Source of the DNA: CAISIP01 sp965278985
GTDB lineage: Bacteria; Pseudomonadota; Gammaproteobacteria; Burkholderiales; Burkholderiaceae_C
Assembly (NCBI GenBank): GCA_965278985.1
Contig: OZ257131.1
Location: forward strand, 1,302,001 to 1,366,000
DNA: 64,000 nucleotides
Direction: 5' to 3'
The notes beneath the pieces were generated by a model. The model made no database searches and was not told where the DNA came from. It was given only the letters and a program-made list of their open reading frames with translations. The translations under genes and the position numbers were made by a program. Every line of letters starts with the position of its first letter. Positions within the stretch are counted from its first letter, which is position 1. Below, piece by piece: positions 1 through 8,410 of this stretch.

Positions 1-2750
1 GTGGTCCATTCGAGCATGCGGCGACGCGTGACCAGGGTGCGTGCGAGGGTGCGCACGATGGCGTCGCCCATGCGCCAGGCCTGGTCGGGCAGGAACGCCA
101 CCGCGATGCCCACCTGCAGGGCAGCCAGCCGCAGGTCGCCCGCCAACGTCTGCAGATGGCTGCGCAGCAGCACGCCGGAGCGGATGGGCCAGATGCCGAG
201 GAGCGGGGACAGCAATGGGGCGATGGCCAGTGCCGCCACCAGCACCAACACCGCCACCGGCACGGCAGGCGCCGGCATGGCCCATGCCATGCCCAGGGCC
301 AGCAGCGCGAAGGGTGCCAGCAGCGAACGCCGCAGGTTGTCCAGCATCTTCCAGCGGCCCAGGGCCGGCAGTGCACGCCCCCCCGTGGTTCGCGCGAGCA
401 GCCAGGGCAGCAGTTGCCAGTCTCCGCGCGTCCAGCGGTGCTGGCGGCGCGCGGCCACGTCGTAGCGGGCGGGCGCTTCCTCGACCAGCTCCACGTCGGA
501 GGCCAGGCCCGCGCGCGCGAAGATGCCTTCGAAGAGGTCGTGGCTCAGCATGCTGTCTTCGGGCACGCGGCCTTGCAGCGCGGCCTCGAAGGCGTCGAGG
601 TCGTAGATGCCCTTGCCGGTGTAGGAACCTTCGCCGAAGAGGTCCTGGTAGACATCGGAGACGGCCATGGCATAGGGGTCCATGCCGCCGGGGCTGGAGG
701 AAATGCGCTGGTACAGCGAGCCCTCGCGCCCGACCGGCAGCGACGGTGTGATGCGCGGCTGCAGGATGGCGTGGCCGCCCACCACGCGCTGCAGCGTGGC
801 GTCGAAGCGCGGCTGGTTCAGCGGGTGCGCCATCTTGCCCACCAGGCGCAGCGCGGCGTCGCGGGGCATGCGGGTGTCGGCGTCCAGCGTCAGCACATAA
901 CGCACCCCTTGCGGCACTTCGGCCGCCAGGTAGCTGGTGTCGGTGGCGCCGCGCAGCAGGCGGTTGAGCTCGTGCAGCTTGCCGCGCTTGCGTTCCCAGC
1001 CCATCCATAGCTGCTCGCGCGCGTTGAAGACACGGCGGCGGTGCAGCAGCAGGAAGCGTGTGCCCGCGGGCGCCGGGCCGTGCCGCAGGTTCAGCGCGGC
1101 GATGGCCTCGGTGGCGGTAGCCAGCAACGCGGCGTCGCCGGGCAGGGCCTCGCTGTCCGCGTCCAGGCCATCGGTCAGCAGCGCGAAGACCATGTCGCCG
1201 CCGCCACCGGCCAGGTAGTGCACCTCCAGCCGCTCGATCTGCTCGCGCAGTTCGGTCTCGCTGCCCAGCAGCGTGGGCACCGCGACGAGGGTGCGCAGGG
1301 CAGTGGGCACGCCGCCCGAGAGCTCCAGGCCCGGCAGCAGCGCCGCGCCGAAGCGCCAGGCTACCAGGCGCTGCACGAGCGCGGTGGCCACCTCCGTGGC
1401 GGGCAACGCAAGGCCGACCAGCCACACCGCGGCGACGGCCAGGCCCACGCCCGCCGGCAGCAGCGACACGGACAGTGCCAGCAGCCCCAGGGTGGCGAGC
1501 AGGATGCCGCCACCGTAGGCAGCCAGCCCGCGCGCGGCATGCCAGCGCACGATGCGCAGCCGCAGCCGGGGCCGGAAACGCACGGTGGCCTCCAGGGCAG
1601 GGCGCCCCTCGGCGATCAGGTGGTAGCCCGGGTCGCGGGCTCGCGCGTTTTCGGGGGATGCGGCCTGTGCGGCGGCCAGCGCATGGCCGGCGATGTCCAG
1701 CTCCGAGCAGGGCGAACTGCGCGCCAGCTCCTCGATGGCGGTGCGGTAGAGGTTGCGCGTTGCGAAGTCCATGGCCGCGAAGCCGCTGGCCGCGCGCAGA
1801 TGGGCGTCCACCAGGCTCACGCCTTCGAAGAGGTCGGCCCAGTCGATGTCGGCCATCAGGCGCAGGCTGGTCATCACGTTGCGCACGCTGACGTTGGATG
1901 CACCCAGGCGCTGCTGGGCATGCGCCACCACCGCGTCCACGGTGGTGCCCTGCTGTTCGAGGCGAGTCTCCAGCCAGCCCAGCGCGGGCATGGTCTGCGG
2001 ATCATGGTCGCGCAGGCGCTTGGCGAGCTGGGCGGCGAAGAGTTCGGACAGGTGCGGTTGCGAGCGCGCCGCGATGTCGTCGTCCAGCGCCAGGCGTGTC
2101 TCGGACGCCGAGATCAGCACCGTGGCCAGGCGGTCCGCGTCGACGCGCGAGGCACGCCCCGCGCCGATCTGGTCCGCCAGCCGGCGCAGGTTCTCGATCA
2201 GCACGATGCGCAGCGTGATGGCCACGGCCCACAGCTCGCCGATGGTCAGCGGCTGCACGCGCTGGTAGGCCGTGAGAAAGCCGGCCAGCACGGCTGCATC
2301 GATGTGGCTGTCGGTGTGCGCGACGAAGGCCCAGGCAATGCCGAATACGCGCGGGTAGCCGATGAACGGCCCGTCGGCCAGCTTGGGCAGCTGGCGGTAG
2401 AAGTTGGGTGGCAGGTCGCCCCGGATCGCGTGGATCTGCTTCTCCACCACGTGGTAGTTGTCCAGCAGCCACTCGGCCGCGGGCACCACGCGCCGCCCGG
2501 AGGCGACCTCGGCCGCGCTGGCCCGGTAGGCCGCCAGCAGCACACGGGCGTTGTCGTCGAGCCGCCGGCGCAGGCTCGACACCCTTGCCGGGCGCGCCGT
2601 CACCGTCTGCGCGGCGGCCAGGCTGCGGGCGTGCTGTTCCAGCCGTTCGACGCCGAACAGCTCTTCGCGCACGGGCGCGGTGTCCAACCAGGGGGAGGTC
2701 GCGGCGCCCGGACGCCGCGCTGCATACAGGAAGGGGAGGTTGGCCTTCAA
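1..2750 (-). CDS. ndvB: Cyclic beta-1,2-glucan synthase, N-terminal part (cut by window edge)
   Basis: The reading frame is open from a TTG at 2750 to the left window edge (916 codons seen; full-length family members are about 2,800 aa). Family knowledge: these inner-membrane enzymes polymerise UDP-glucose into cyclic beta-1,2-glucan for the periplasm. Visible in the translation are the N-terminal region following RVSSLRRRLDDNARVLL, a hydrophobic stretch, and then the GT84-type glycosyltransferase region with FNAREQLWMGWERKRGKL, the nucleotide-sugar motif LDADTRMPRD, EDSMLSHDLFEG and the Q/RxxRW-like HRWTRGDWQLLPW. More membrane segments follow. The phosphorylase domain lies outside the window. 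The TTG start overlaps the stop of the upstream DUF1488 gene (TTGA), so the two are probably translationally coupled. The start codon is inferred; there is no ATG in this frame near the 5' end. Confidence 0.85.
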   Translation of the reverse strand, partial: MKANLPFLYAARRPGAATSPWLDTAPVREELFGVERLEQHARSLAAAQTVTARPARVSSLRRRLDDNARVLLAAYRASAAEVASGRRVVPAAEWLLDNYHVVEKQIHAIRGDLPPNFYRQLPKLADGPFIGYPRVFGIAWAFVAHTDSHIDAAVLAGFLTAYQRVQPLTIGELWAVAITLRIVLIENLRRLADQIGAGRASRVDADRLATVLISASETRLALDDDIAARSQPHLSELFAAQLAKRLRDHDPQTMPALGWLETRLEQQGTTVDAVVAHAQQRLGASNVSVRNVMTSLRLMADIDWADLFEGVSLVDAHLRAASGFAAMDFATRNLYRTAIEELARSSPCSELDIAGHALAAAQAASPENARARDPGYHLIAEGRPALEATVRFRPRLRLRIVRWHAARGLAAYGGGILLATLGLLALSVSLLPAGVGLAVAAVWLVGLALPATEVATALVQRLVAWRFGAALLPGLELSGGVPTALRTLVAVPTLLGSETELREQIERLEVHYLAGGGGDMVFALLTDGLDADSEALPGDAALLATATEAIAALNLRHGPAPAGTRFLLLHRRRVFNAREQLWMGWERKRGKLHELNRLLRGATDTSYLAAEVPQGVRYVLTLDADTRMPRDAALRLVGKMAHPLNQPRFDATLQRVVGGHAILQPRITPSLPVGREGSLYQRISSSPGGMDPYAMAVSDVYQDLFGEGSYTGKGIYDLDAFEAALQGRVPEDSMLSHDLFEGIFARAGLASDVELVEEAPARYDVAARRQHRWTRGDWQLLPWLLARTTGGRALPALGRWKMLDNLRRSLLAPFALLALGMAWAMPAPAVPVAVLVLVAALAIAPLLSPLLGIWPIRSGVLLRSHLQTLAGDLRLAALQVGIAVAFLPDQAWRMGDAIVRTLARTLVTRRRMLEWT

Positions 2751-3001
2751 GGGATGGCCAGGTCCGCATCGCGCAGCATCACGGGCTCGCGCGCGCCACG
2801 CGACACGCGGAGGCGCACGGCGGCTTCGAGCTGCGTGGCGTGCTGGCGGTAGGTTTCCAGCGGGTCATCGTCGCGCGCATCCGGCCGGAAGTGGTAGTGC
2901 AGGCTCTCCTTGCCGATGCTGGCGCCGACCCATGCGTCGTCGATCTGCACCCAGAAGCGCACGGTGCCCGAGTCCGGGTGGAAAAAACTGTCGTCTAGCA
3001 T
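2747..3001 (-). CDS. DUF1488 family small protein
   Basis: 84-aa protein starting at ATG 3001. Its length and pattern match DUF1488: an N-terminal VRFWVQIDDAWVGASIGKE stretch, then LHYHFRP, a D-D-P-L-ETYRQH segment and a charged C-terminus. The function of this family is unknown. It is acidic/basic mixed, has no signal peptide and is presumably cytoplasmic. Its stop codon overlaps the putative TTG start of the glucan synthase, so it probably leads that operon. Whether it affects osmoregulated glucan synthesis is speculation. Confidence 0.7.
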   Translation of the reverse strand: MLDDSFFHPDSGTVRFWVQIDDAWVGASIGKESLHYHFRPDARDDDPLETYRQHATQLEAAVRLRVSRGAREPVMLRDADLAIP

Positions 3002-3267
3002 GGCGTAGGCCCTGGGTGCGGCGGGACAACCGCCCTACAGTTGGCTTCGCCATGTCGAATGGGACAACGCTGCGGTACAAGGCACCCCCGGTTCACACCA
3101 GGGCCCCGCCATCGGCCGCGTCGCAGGCGCCGCTGCACAGGCTCTACCTGGGTTACAGGTCGCTCAGTGTGGTGCTGGGGCGCTCAAGCCAGCATACACA
3201 GTTGTCAGGGCAGGGTCTATCGGACAGGACGCCGGGATGCGCGCACGTCGCCCCGCGCTTGCGTGGC

Positions 3268-4014
3268 TCAGGCAGCCGTCAGCGTGCGCAGGATGTCCGC
3301 GTACCAGGCCGAGTTCAAGCCGAGGGACTCGTCCTTCCCGAGGTCGCGGTTGCCCATGTCCAGGCGCGCGGAATGCACGCCCAGCAGCTTCCAGGGCAAG
3401 ACGGGTGACGCGGCGCCCACCGGCACGCGCAACACCACGGGCGCGCCGCTGGTGCCGCGGTGCGTGCGCGCATCCGTCAGGAAGTAGCCATGCCCCTGGA
3501 AGCGTATGCCGAAGGCCGAGGCGATCAGCGCCTGGCGCACCACGGGCAGGTGGTGCACGGTGTCGTGGAAGCCGAGCGGGAAGCCCACGATCAGCAGCGA
3601 ACTGCCGACTTCCACCTCCTCCAGCGACTGCTGCAGGTTGGCGGGTGTGAACGCGTGGAACACGGCACCCTTGGGAAAGGCGGCGCGGTCGAGCTGGATG
3701 ACCGCGACATCGATCTCGCCCTTGCCGTCACGGCCCGCGCGCCACATGCTCTGGCCGTTCACATACAGGGGAACCGAGAACCCCGTCGAGGCCGTGAGGT
3801 TCTTCGCATCGGTGTGCACCTCGATCTCGACGAAGTTCGGGTAGTGGTTGCTGGGCGGGTCGAAGAGCACATGCAGGCTCGTGACCAGGTACAGCCGGTC
3901 GTCGCGCTCGAAAAAGAAGCCGCTGGCGGCCGTGAGCGCACGCGCGTTGTCGAAGGTGCTGATGCGCGCGGCGGTGAGGAGCAGGGGTTCGATCAAAGGA
4001 GCTACCGGTTGCAC
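3268..4014 (-). CDS. Trypsin-like serine peptidase (S1 family)
   Basis: 248 aa. The chymotrypsin-fold triad can be read directly: His48 in VTSLHVLF, Asp102 in IDVAVIQLD and Ser189 in HRGTSGAPVV. The GTSGAP motif and the preceding GHGYFLTDA strand are typical of stand-alone bacterial trypsin-like peptidase domains. There is no PDZ domain and no clear signal peptide, so it is probably cytoplasmic or its true start differs. The start used is GTG at 4014; no convincing ribosome-binding site decides it. It is a single gene, divergent from the sugar-acid cluster starting at 4208. Substrate unknown. Confidence 0.75.
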   Translation of the reverse strand: MQPVAPLIEPLLLTAARISTFDNARALTAASGFFFERDDRLYLVTSLHVLFDPPSNHYPNFVEIEVHTDAKNLTASTGFSVPLYVNGQSMWRAGRDGKGEIDVAVIQLDRAAFPKGAVFHAFTPANLQQSLEEVEVGSSLLIVGFPLGFHDTVHHLPVVRQALIASAFGIRFQGHGYFLTDARTHRGTSGAPVVLRVPVGAASPVLPWKLLGVHSARLDMGNRDLGKDESLGLNSAWYADILRTLTAA

Positions 4015-4129
4015 CGCATCATGCCTGAAGTCGCGCGGGTGGCGCGGCGAGGCCCCGACATGCTGATCCGCGAGGGACGGGGTGGCGGGGGTGGCGGGCC
4101 GGCCATCCCTGGTTGTGCAACACCATAAA

Positions 4130-4145
4130 AATATAATAATATATT
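4130..4145. promoter_or_regulatory. AT-rich inverted repeat / promoter upstream of the 4208 operon
   Basis: A very AT-rich island in a GC-rich region, with arms AATATA and TATATT separated by 4 nt. It contains TATAATAAT (4132-4140), which also includes a perfect -10 hexamer. The same nonamer occurs at 7447-7455 ahead of the SDR operon. It may be a -10 element, an operator for the GntR/UTRA regulator at 6524, or both. Confidence 0.45.
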
Positions 4146-4207
4146 CAAAAATAAGGCTGGCGCCGCACGGTGCCGGTCACCGAGCGAGACAACCCGAGGA
4201 CCCGGCC

Positions 4208-5428
4208 GTGAAGATCACCGCCATCGAGACCTGCGCCATCGGCGCCGGCTGGAAGAACTGGCTGCTCCTGAAGGTGCGCACCGACGCCGGCATCCACGGC
4301 ATCGGCGAGGGCACGCTGAACGGCTTCATCCACACCACCGAGGCGGCCGTGCGCGAGCTGGAGCATCTGGCCGTGGGGCAAGATCCGCGGCAGGTGAATG
4401 CGCTCTCCAAGAAGCTGATGGACAGTGTCTCGCTCGACGGCGGGCACATCCACCGCACGGCGGTGGCGGCCATCGAGGTGGCGTGCTGGGACATCCTGGG
4501 CAAGTCGCTGGGCGTGCCGATCCATGCGCTGCTGGGCGGTAGGGTGCGCGACACGGTGCTGGGCTACGCCAATGGCTGGTACCGCACCGAGCGCACGCCG
4601 GAGCATTTCGTGGCCGCGGCCGAGGCGGTGGTGGCCAAGGGCTTCCATGCGCTGAAGCTGGACCCCTTCGGCACGGCGCAGGGCTTCATCGACGAGGAGG
4701 AGCTGCAGCTGTCCTACGACATCCTGCAGGCCATCCGCACGCGCTTTGGACCCAAGCTGCGCATCCTGATCGACGTGCACGCGCGATTCACCGAGGCCGA
4801 TTCGCTGCGCGCCGCGCGCCGCCTGGCGCCGCTGGATTTGTATTGGTGGGAGGAGCCCACCACGCGCGAGCGCGAGCAGCCGGCCAACGCCGTGGCGCTG
4901 CAGTGCCCCATCCGCGTCGCCACGGGCGAGATGTACGACACGGTGGGCCAGTTCTACACGCTGGCCACGGGCGGCGGCGTGAACATCTTCCAGCCCGAGC
5001 CGATGTCGCTGGGCGGCATCACCAACACGCTGGCGGTGGCCCACCTGGCGTCCGCGCACGGCAGCTGGATCGCGCCGCACCAGAGCGGCGGGCCGGTGGC
5101 CACGGCCGTATGCCTGCAGCTGGCGGCGTGTGTGCCCAACTTTTTGATCCAGGAACATTTCGACGCCTTCAACGAGCCCTGGGTGCGCGACCTCGTGAGC
5201 TGGCATCCGCGCATCGATGCCACCAACGGCCACCTCTCGCTGCCCGATGCGCCGGGGCTGGGCATCGAGGTGGACTGGGACGTGGCGCACGCCCACCCCT
5301 ACGACCCCAAGGCCTACCTCAACATCTACCAGGAGGGTTGGGAGAAGCGGCTGGGGCAGCAGCCGGGCGAGGGGGCCCCCAGGGCCGCTTCCACCGGCAC
5401 ACAGGCCGCTGCGTCAATCTCGGCGTAG
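4208..5428 (+). CDS. Mandelate racemase/muconate lactonizing enzyme (enolase superfamily), probable acid-sugar dehydratase
   Basis: 406 aa from GTG 4208 (MKITAIETC..., the usual N-terminus of this family); the frame is open further upstream but lacks a better start. Enolase-superfamily features: N-terminal capping domain, a conserved LLGGRVRD segment, a second-strand acid/base motif LKLDPFG (K-x-D-P rather than the K-x-K of mandelate racemase), metal ligands in IDVHARF, WWEEPT and ATGEMYD, and the sixth-strand His in IAPHQSGGP. Family members abstract the alpha proton of a sugar acid and eliminate water to a 2-keto-3-deoxy acid. The substrate cannot be read from the sequence. It sits 55 nt upstream of a D-2-hydroxyacid dehydrogenase, an arrangement repeated at 16074-18256. 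A roughly 30-residue Ala/Gly-rich tail extends beyond the usual end. Confidence 0.85.
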   Translation: MKITAIETCAIGAGWKNWLLLKVRTDAGIHGIGEGTLNGFIHTTEAAVRELEHLAVGQDPRQVNALSKKLMDSVSLDGGHIHRTAVAAIEVACWDILGKSLGVPIHALLGGRVRDTVLGYANGWYRTERTPEHFVAAAEAVVAKGFHALKLDPFGTAQGFIDEEELQLSYDILQAIRTRFGPKLRILIDVHARFTEADSLRAARRLAPLDLYWWEEPTTREREQPANAVALQCPIRVATGEMYDTVGQFYTLATGGGVNIFQPEPMSLGGITNTLAVAHLASAHGSWIAPHQSGGPVATAVCLQLAACVPNFLIQEHFDAFNEPWVRDLVSWHPRIDATNGHLSLPDAPGLGIEVDWDVAHAHPYDPKAYLNIYQEGWEKRLGQQPGEGAPRAASTGTQAAASISA

Positions 5429-5483
5429 GCCCCTACGTTCTGCTGCCTTCGCCGCCACCCACCCCGAGCCCGGAGACCTCCCC

Positions 5484-6476
5484 ATGTCCGCACGCCCCAC
5501 CATCGTCGTCACCGACTACAACTTCCCCGACCTGGCCCTGGAGCAGGCCGTCGCCTCGGCTGGCGGCTGCGAGCTGGTGGGCCACCACTGCAGCAGCCCT
5601 GCCGAGCTGGCCGCCGCCGTGGCGCGGGCGGATGCGGTGATCACGCAGTTCGCACGCATCGACGCCGCTGTCGTCGGGGCCATGGCGCGGGCCCGGGCCA
5701 TCGTGCGCTACGGCATCGGCGTGGACAACGTGGACCTGGAGGCGGCCAAGGTGCAGGGCATCCCGGTTGCCAACATTCCGGACTACTGCATCGACGAGGT
5801 GGCGGACCACACCCTGTCCTTCATCCTGGGCCTGACGCGCCAGGTGGTGCCGCACACGCTGCATGTGCGGTCGGGGCAGTGGGGGCTGGCCACGCCGGTG
5901 CCGGCCATGCGTGTGCTGCGCGAGCAGACGGTGGGCGTGGTGGGCTTCGGCCGCATCGGGCGCGAAGTGGTGCGCCGGCTGGTGGCCTTCAAGTGCCAGG
6001 TGCTGGTGCACGACCCGGTGGTGCCGGCGGCGGACATCGCGGCGGCCGGCGCACAGGCGGCGGCACTGCCCGATCTGCTGGCGTGGTCGGACATCGTCAC
6101 GCTGCATTGCCCCTCCACGGCGCAGACGCGGCAACTGGTCAACGCCCGCTCGCTGGCCACCATGCGCCACGGGGCCTTGCTGGTGAACGTGGGGCGGGGC
6201 GACCTGGTGGAGCCGCAGGCCCTGGTGGCGGCGCTGGAGAGCGGACAGCTGGGCGCCGCGGCGCTGGACGTGTTCGACCCCGAGCCGCTGCCGGCCGACC
6301 ATGCGCTGCGCCGGCTGCCCAACGTGATCGTGGCGCCGCACATTGCCTCCGTCAGCCCCACGGCCGTGAAAGCCCTGCGCGAGGGCGCGGCGCGCCGGGC
6401 CGTGGCGGCTGCCAAGGGGGACTTGCCGGCCAACGTGGTCAACGGGGTGTCGGCGCCGCGCGCGGTTGCGGCATAA
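5484..6476 (+). CDS. D-2-hydroxyacid dehydrogenase (phosphoglycerate dehydrogenase/CtBP-like)
   Basis: 330 aa from ATG 5484, preceded by a GGAGA site. NAD-binding motif VGFGRIGREVVRR, catalytic Arg in VNVGRGDLVEP, Glu in DVFDPEPLP and His in APHIASVSP. These are the substrate-binding/acid-base residues of the D-isomer-specific 2-hydroxyacid dehydrogenases. The substrate-domain segment VDNVDLEAAKVQGIPVANIPDYC is closest to the C-terminal-binding-protein-like branch. It would interconvert a 2-keto acid and a D-2-hydroxy acid in the cytoplasm, a plausible next or side step after the dehydratase encoded just upstream. Its cofactor preference and substrate are not determined. Confidence 0.88.
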   Translation: MSARPTIVVTDYNFPDLALEQAVASAGGCELVGHHCSSPAELAAAVARADAVITQFARIDAAVVGAMARARAIVRYGIGVDNVDLEAAKVQGIPVANIPDYCIDEVADHTLSFILGLTRQVVPHTLHVRSGQWGLATPVPAMRVLREQTVGVVGFGRIGREVVRRLVAFKCQVLVHDPVVPAADIAAAGAQAAALPDLLAWSDIVTLHCPSTAQTRQLVNARSLATMRHGALLVNVGRGDLVEPQALVAALESGQLGAAALDVFDPEPLPADHALRRLPNVIVAPHIASVSPTAVKALREGAARRAVAAAKGDLPANVVNGVSAPRAVAA

Positions 6477-6523
6477 GACCCGGCCACGGGGCAGGCGCGG
6501 CGCCAAAGATGAGGTAACTTCGG

Positions 6524-7375
6524 GTGAGCGACAACCTCGATTCCGAAAGACACTTTCCCGTGACATCTCGCAAGGCCGCAGCCGTGGCCACCGACAACCT
6601 CGACGAGGCCACCCAGCAGGCAGAAGCCCTGGTGGCGCTGAAGCCCCGCATCCTCACCCGCAACGACGGCCCGCTGTACCGGCAACTGGCCACGCACCTG
6701 CGCGAATCCATCGACGGCGCCGTGCTGGCCACCGGCAGCCCGCTGCCGCGCGAGGCCGACCTGGCGGCGCGTTTCGGCGTGAGCCTGATCACCGTGCGCC
6801 AGGCCCTGCGCGACCTGGAGGCCGAGGGCCTGATCAAGAAGCGCACGGCCAAGCCCGCCATCGTGGCCGCACCGCAGCCCCGCAGCAAGGTGCTGGAATT
6901 CCAGAGCTTCAAGGCCATTGCCGCCTCCAGCGTGGACCGGCGGCTGGTGATCAAGAGTTACCGCAAGGAGCACTCGGCGCTGGCCTGCGAGGCCTTCTCG
7001 CTGCCGCCCGAGACGGCCTGCTGGTGCCTGCGCGCCGTGTTGTTCGTGAAGAAGCAGCCCATCACGCAGACTACTTTCTACTTCCCGCCCGAGATCGGCA
7101 GCCGCATGAAGCGGGCGGATTTCGACGATGTGGTGGTGTTCCGCGCGGTGCAGCGGCACCTGGGCATCCAGCTCTCGCGGGCGCAGATCCGCGTGCGCGC
7201 CACGGTGGCGGACGAGGCCCTGGCAAAGGTGCTGGCCTACGAGCCGGGCGGGGCGATCCTGGCCACGGAGATGCTGTATTTCTCGGCCGAGGGCGAGCCG
7301 GTGGAGCTGACCGTGTCGCGCAACCGGGGCGACTTGTTCAGCATCAGTTACGACGCGCCGAACGACCTGTTGTAG
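6524..7375 (+). CDS. GntR family transcriptional regulator (HutC/UTRA type)
   Basis: 283 aa. The winged helix-turn-helix spans about residues 48-115 (LYRQLATHLRESIDG, PREADLAARFGVSLITVRQALRDLEAEGLI). It is followed by a UTRA effector domain, about residues 135-270, ending in a typical ELTVSRNRGDLFSISY strand. The start used is GTG 6524; an in-frame GTG at 6560 is an alternative, since the first 45 residues are not conserved. It lies 47 nt after the hydroxyacid dehydrogenase gene and before the SDR-dehydrogenase complex operon. By position it probably senses a sugar-acid metabolite and controls the flanking operons, possibly through the AT-rich TATAATAAT sites at 4130 and 7444. Confidence 0.88.
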   Translation: MSDNLDSERHFPVTSRKAAAVATDNLDEATQQAEALVALKPRILTRNDGPLYRQLATHLRESIDGAVLATGSPLPREADLAARFGVSLITVRQALRDLEAEGLIKKRTAKPAIVAAPQPRSKVLEFQSFKAIAASSVDRRLVIKSYRKEHSALACEAFSLPPETACWCLRAVLFVKKQPITQTTFYFPPEIGSRMKRADFDDVVVFRAVQRHLGIQLSRAQIRVRATVADEALAKVLAYEPGGAILATEMLYFSAEGEPVELTVSRNRGDLFSISYDAPNDLL

Positions 7376-7379
7376 GGCT

Positions 7380-7398
7380 GCGGCACGCTGCATGCCGC
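7380..7398 (+). terminator. Short GC hairpin after the GntR gene
   Basis: Stem GCGGCA/TGCCGC with a 7-nt loop, directly after the GntR stop codon. There is no U tract, so intrinsic termination would be weak. Confidence 0.3.
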
Positions 7399-7443
7399 GG
7401 CGGAAAAGTCGTTGTCGCAATGCGTTGCTTATCGCGTTGATGC

Positions 7444-7455
7444 TATTATAATAAT
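7444..7455. promoter_or_regulatory. AT-rich palindrome / -10 region upstream of the SDR operon
   Basis: TATTATAATA (7444-7453) is a perfect 10-bp palindrome and overlaps TATAATAAT (7447-7455), the nonamer also seen at 4132. The embedded TATAAT could be a -10 box, with TTGCTT at 7425-7430 as a weak -35 (16-nt spacer). The gene start is 117 nt downstream. Confidence 0.45.
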
Positions 7456-7571
7456 GCAATAGTGATGCGCCCCGGGCACTGGGCTGTGCAGGGCAAGTGG
7501 GTACAGACGCGAATGGCGAACGCCGCAAGGGGCGCATATCGCGCACCCTTGTTTCGAGGAGACACGACAAC

Positions 7572-8357
7572 ATGCAAGCCGACCTGCGGGGCCGCACGGC
7601 CCTGGTCACCGGCGCGGCGCGCGGCATCGGGCGCGCCATTGCCGACACCCTGGTGCGCAACGGCGCCACCGTGGCCTATTCCGACCTGGACGCCGCCGCC
7701 GCGCAGGCCGCTGCCGACGAGTCGGGTGGCCGCGTGGGGCTGGGACTTGACGTGGGGGATGCGCACAGCGTGGCCGCCGGGGTGGAGGCCGCCATCGCCC
7801 TGCTAGGGCACATCGACATCCTGGTCAACAACGCCGGCATCGGCGTGCCGCCGCAGGACCGCAAGACCATCGACGAATTCAGCCCCGAGGCCTGGGACGC
7901 GCTGATCCGCGTGGACCTGGGGGGCGTGTTCCTCATGAGCCGCGAGGTGTCGCGCCACATGAAGACGCGCCGCTTCGGCCGCATCGTCAACATCGCCTCG
8001 GTGCTGGGCCTGGTGCCCATGCGGCTGCAGAGCTCCTACATCGCCGCCAAGGCGGGCGTGGTCAACCTCACCAAGGCCATGGCGCTGGAACTGGCGCCAG
8101 AGGGCATCCTGGTCAACGCGGTGGCGCCGGGCTCCACCCAGACCATCGGTTGGGAACAGTGGATCAAGGACGCCGGCAGCGAGGCGCTGGACCTGCATGC
8201 CCGGCTGATGTCGCACATCCCGCTGGGCCGGCCCGGCACACCGCAGGAGATGGCCGACGCCGTGCTGTTCCTGGCCGCGCCCGACAACACTTACATCACC
8301 GGCCATGTGCTGGCCGTGGACGGTGGCTGGACGGCCGGTTTCGCGCGCGATTTCTGA
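7572..8357 (+). CDS. SDR family NAD(P)-dependent oxidoreductase
   Basis: 261 aa from ATG 7572 behind a GAGGAGA site. Classical short-chain dehydrogenase: cofactor motif TGAARGIG near residue 14, NNAG near residue 86, and active-site Ser, Tyr156 and Lys160 in SSYIAAKAG. It ends with the family's GHVLAVDGGWTAG. The acidic residue after beta-strand 2 (YSDLDAA) favours NAD over NADP. It is the first gene of an operon with the fused 2-oxoacid dehydrogenase, so it probably oxidises a hydroxyl on the substrate that the complex then cleaves or decarboxylates. The actual alcohol is unknown. Confidence 0.88.
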   Translation: MQADLRGRTALVTGAARGIGRAIADTLVRNGATVAYSDLDAAAAQAAADESGGRVGLGLDVGDAHSVAAGVEAAIALLGHIDILVNNAGIGVPPQDRKTIDEFSPEAWDALIRVDLGGVFLMSREVSRHMKTRRFGRIVNIASVLGLVPMRLQSSYIAAKAGVVNLTKAMALELAPEGILVNAVAPGSTQTIGWEQWIKDAGSEALDLHARLMSHIPLGRPGTPQEMADAVLFLAAPDNTYITGHVLAVDGGWTAGFARDF

Positions 8358-8410
8358 AGAGATTTCTGAACACTGCGGCACACCACGTTCGCAGCACCGA
8401 GGGGAAGCCT

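Noticed and set aside
4145..5296. Long minus-strand open frame opposite the first dehydratase gene
   Set aside because: Its translation is Arg/His/Gln-rich with no domain, a typical antisense shadow in GC-rich DNA; the plus strand has clear enolase-superfamily motifs.
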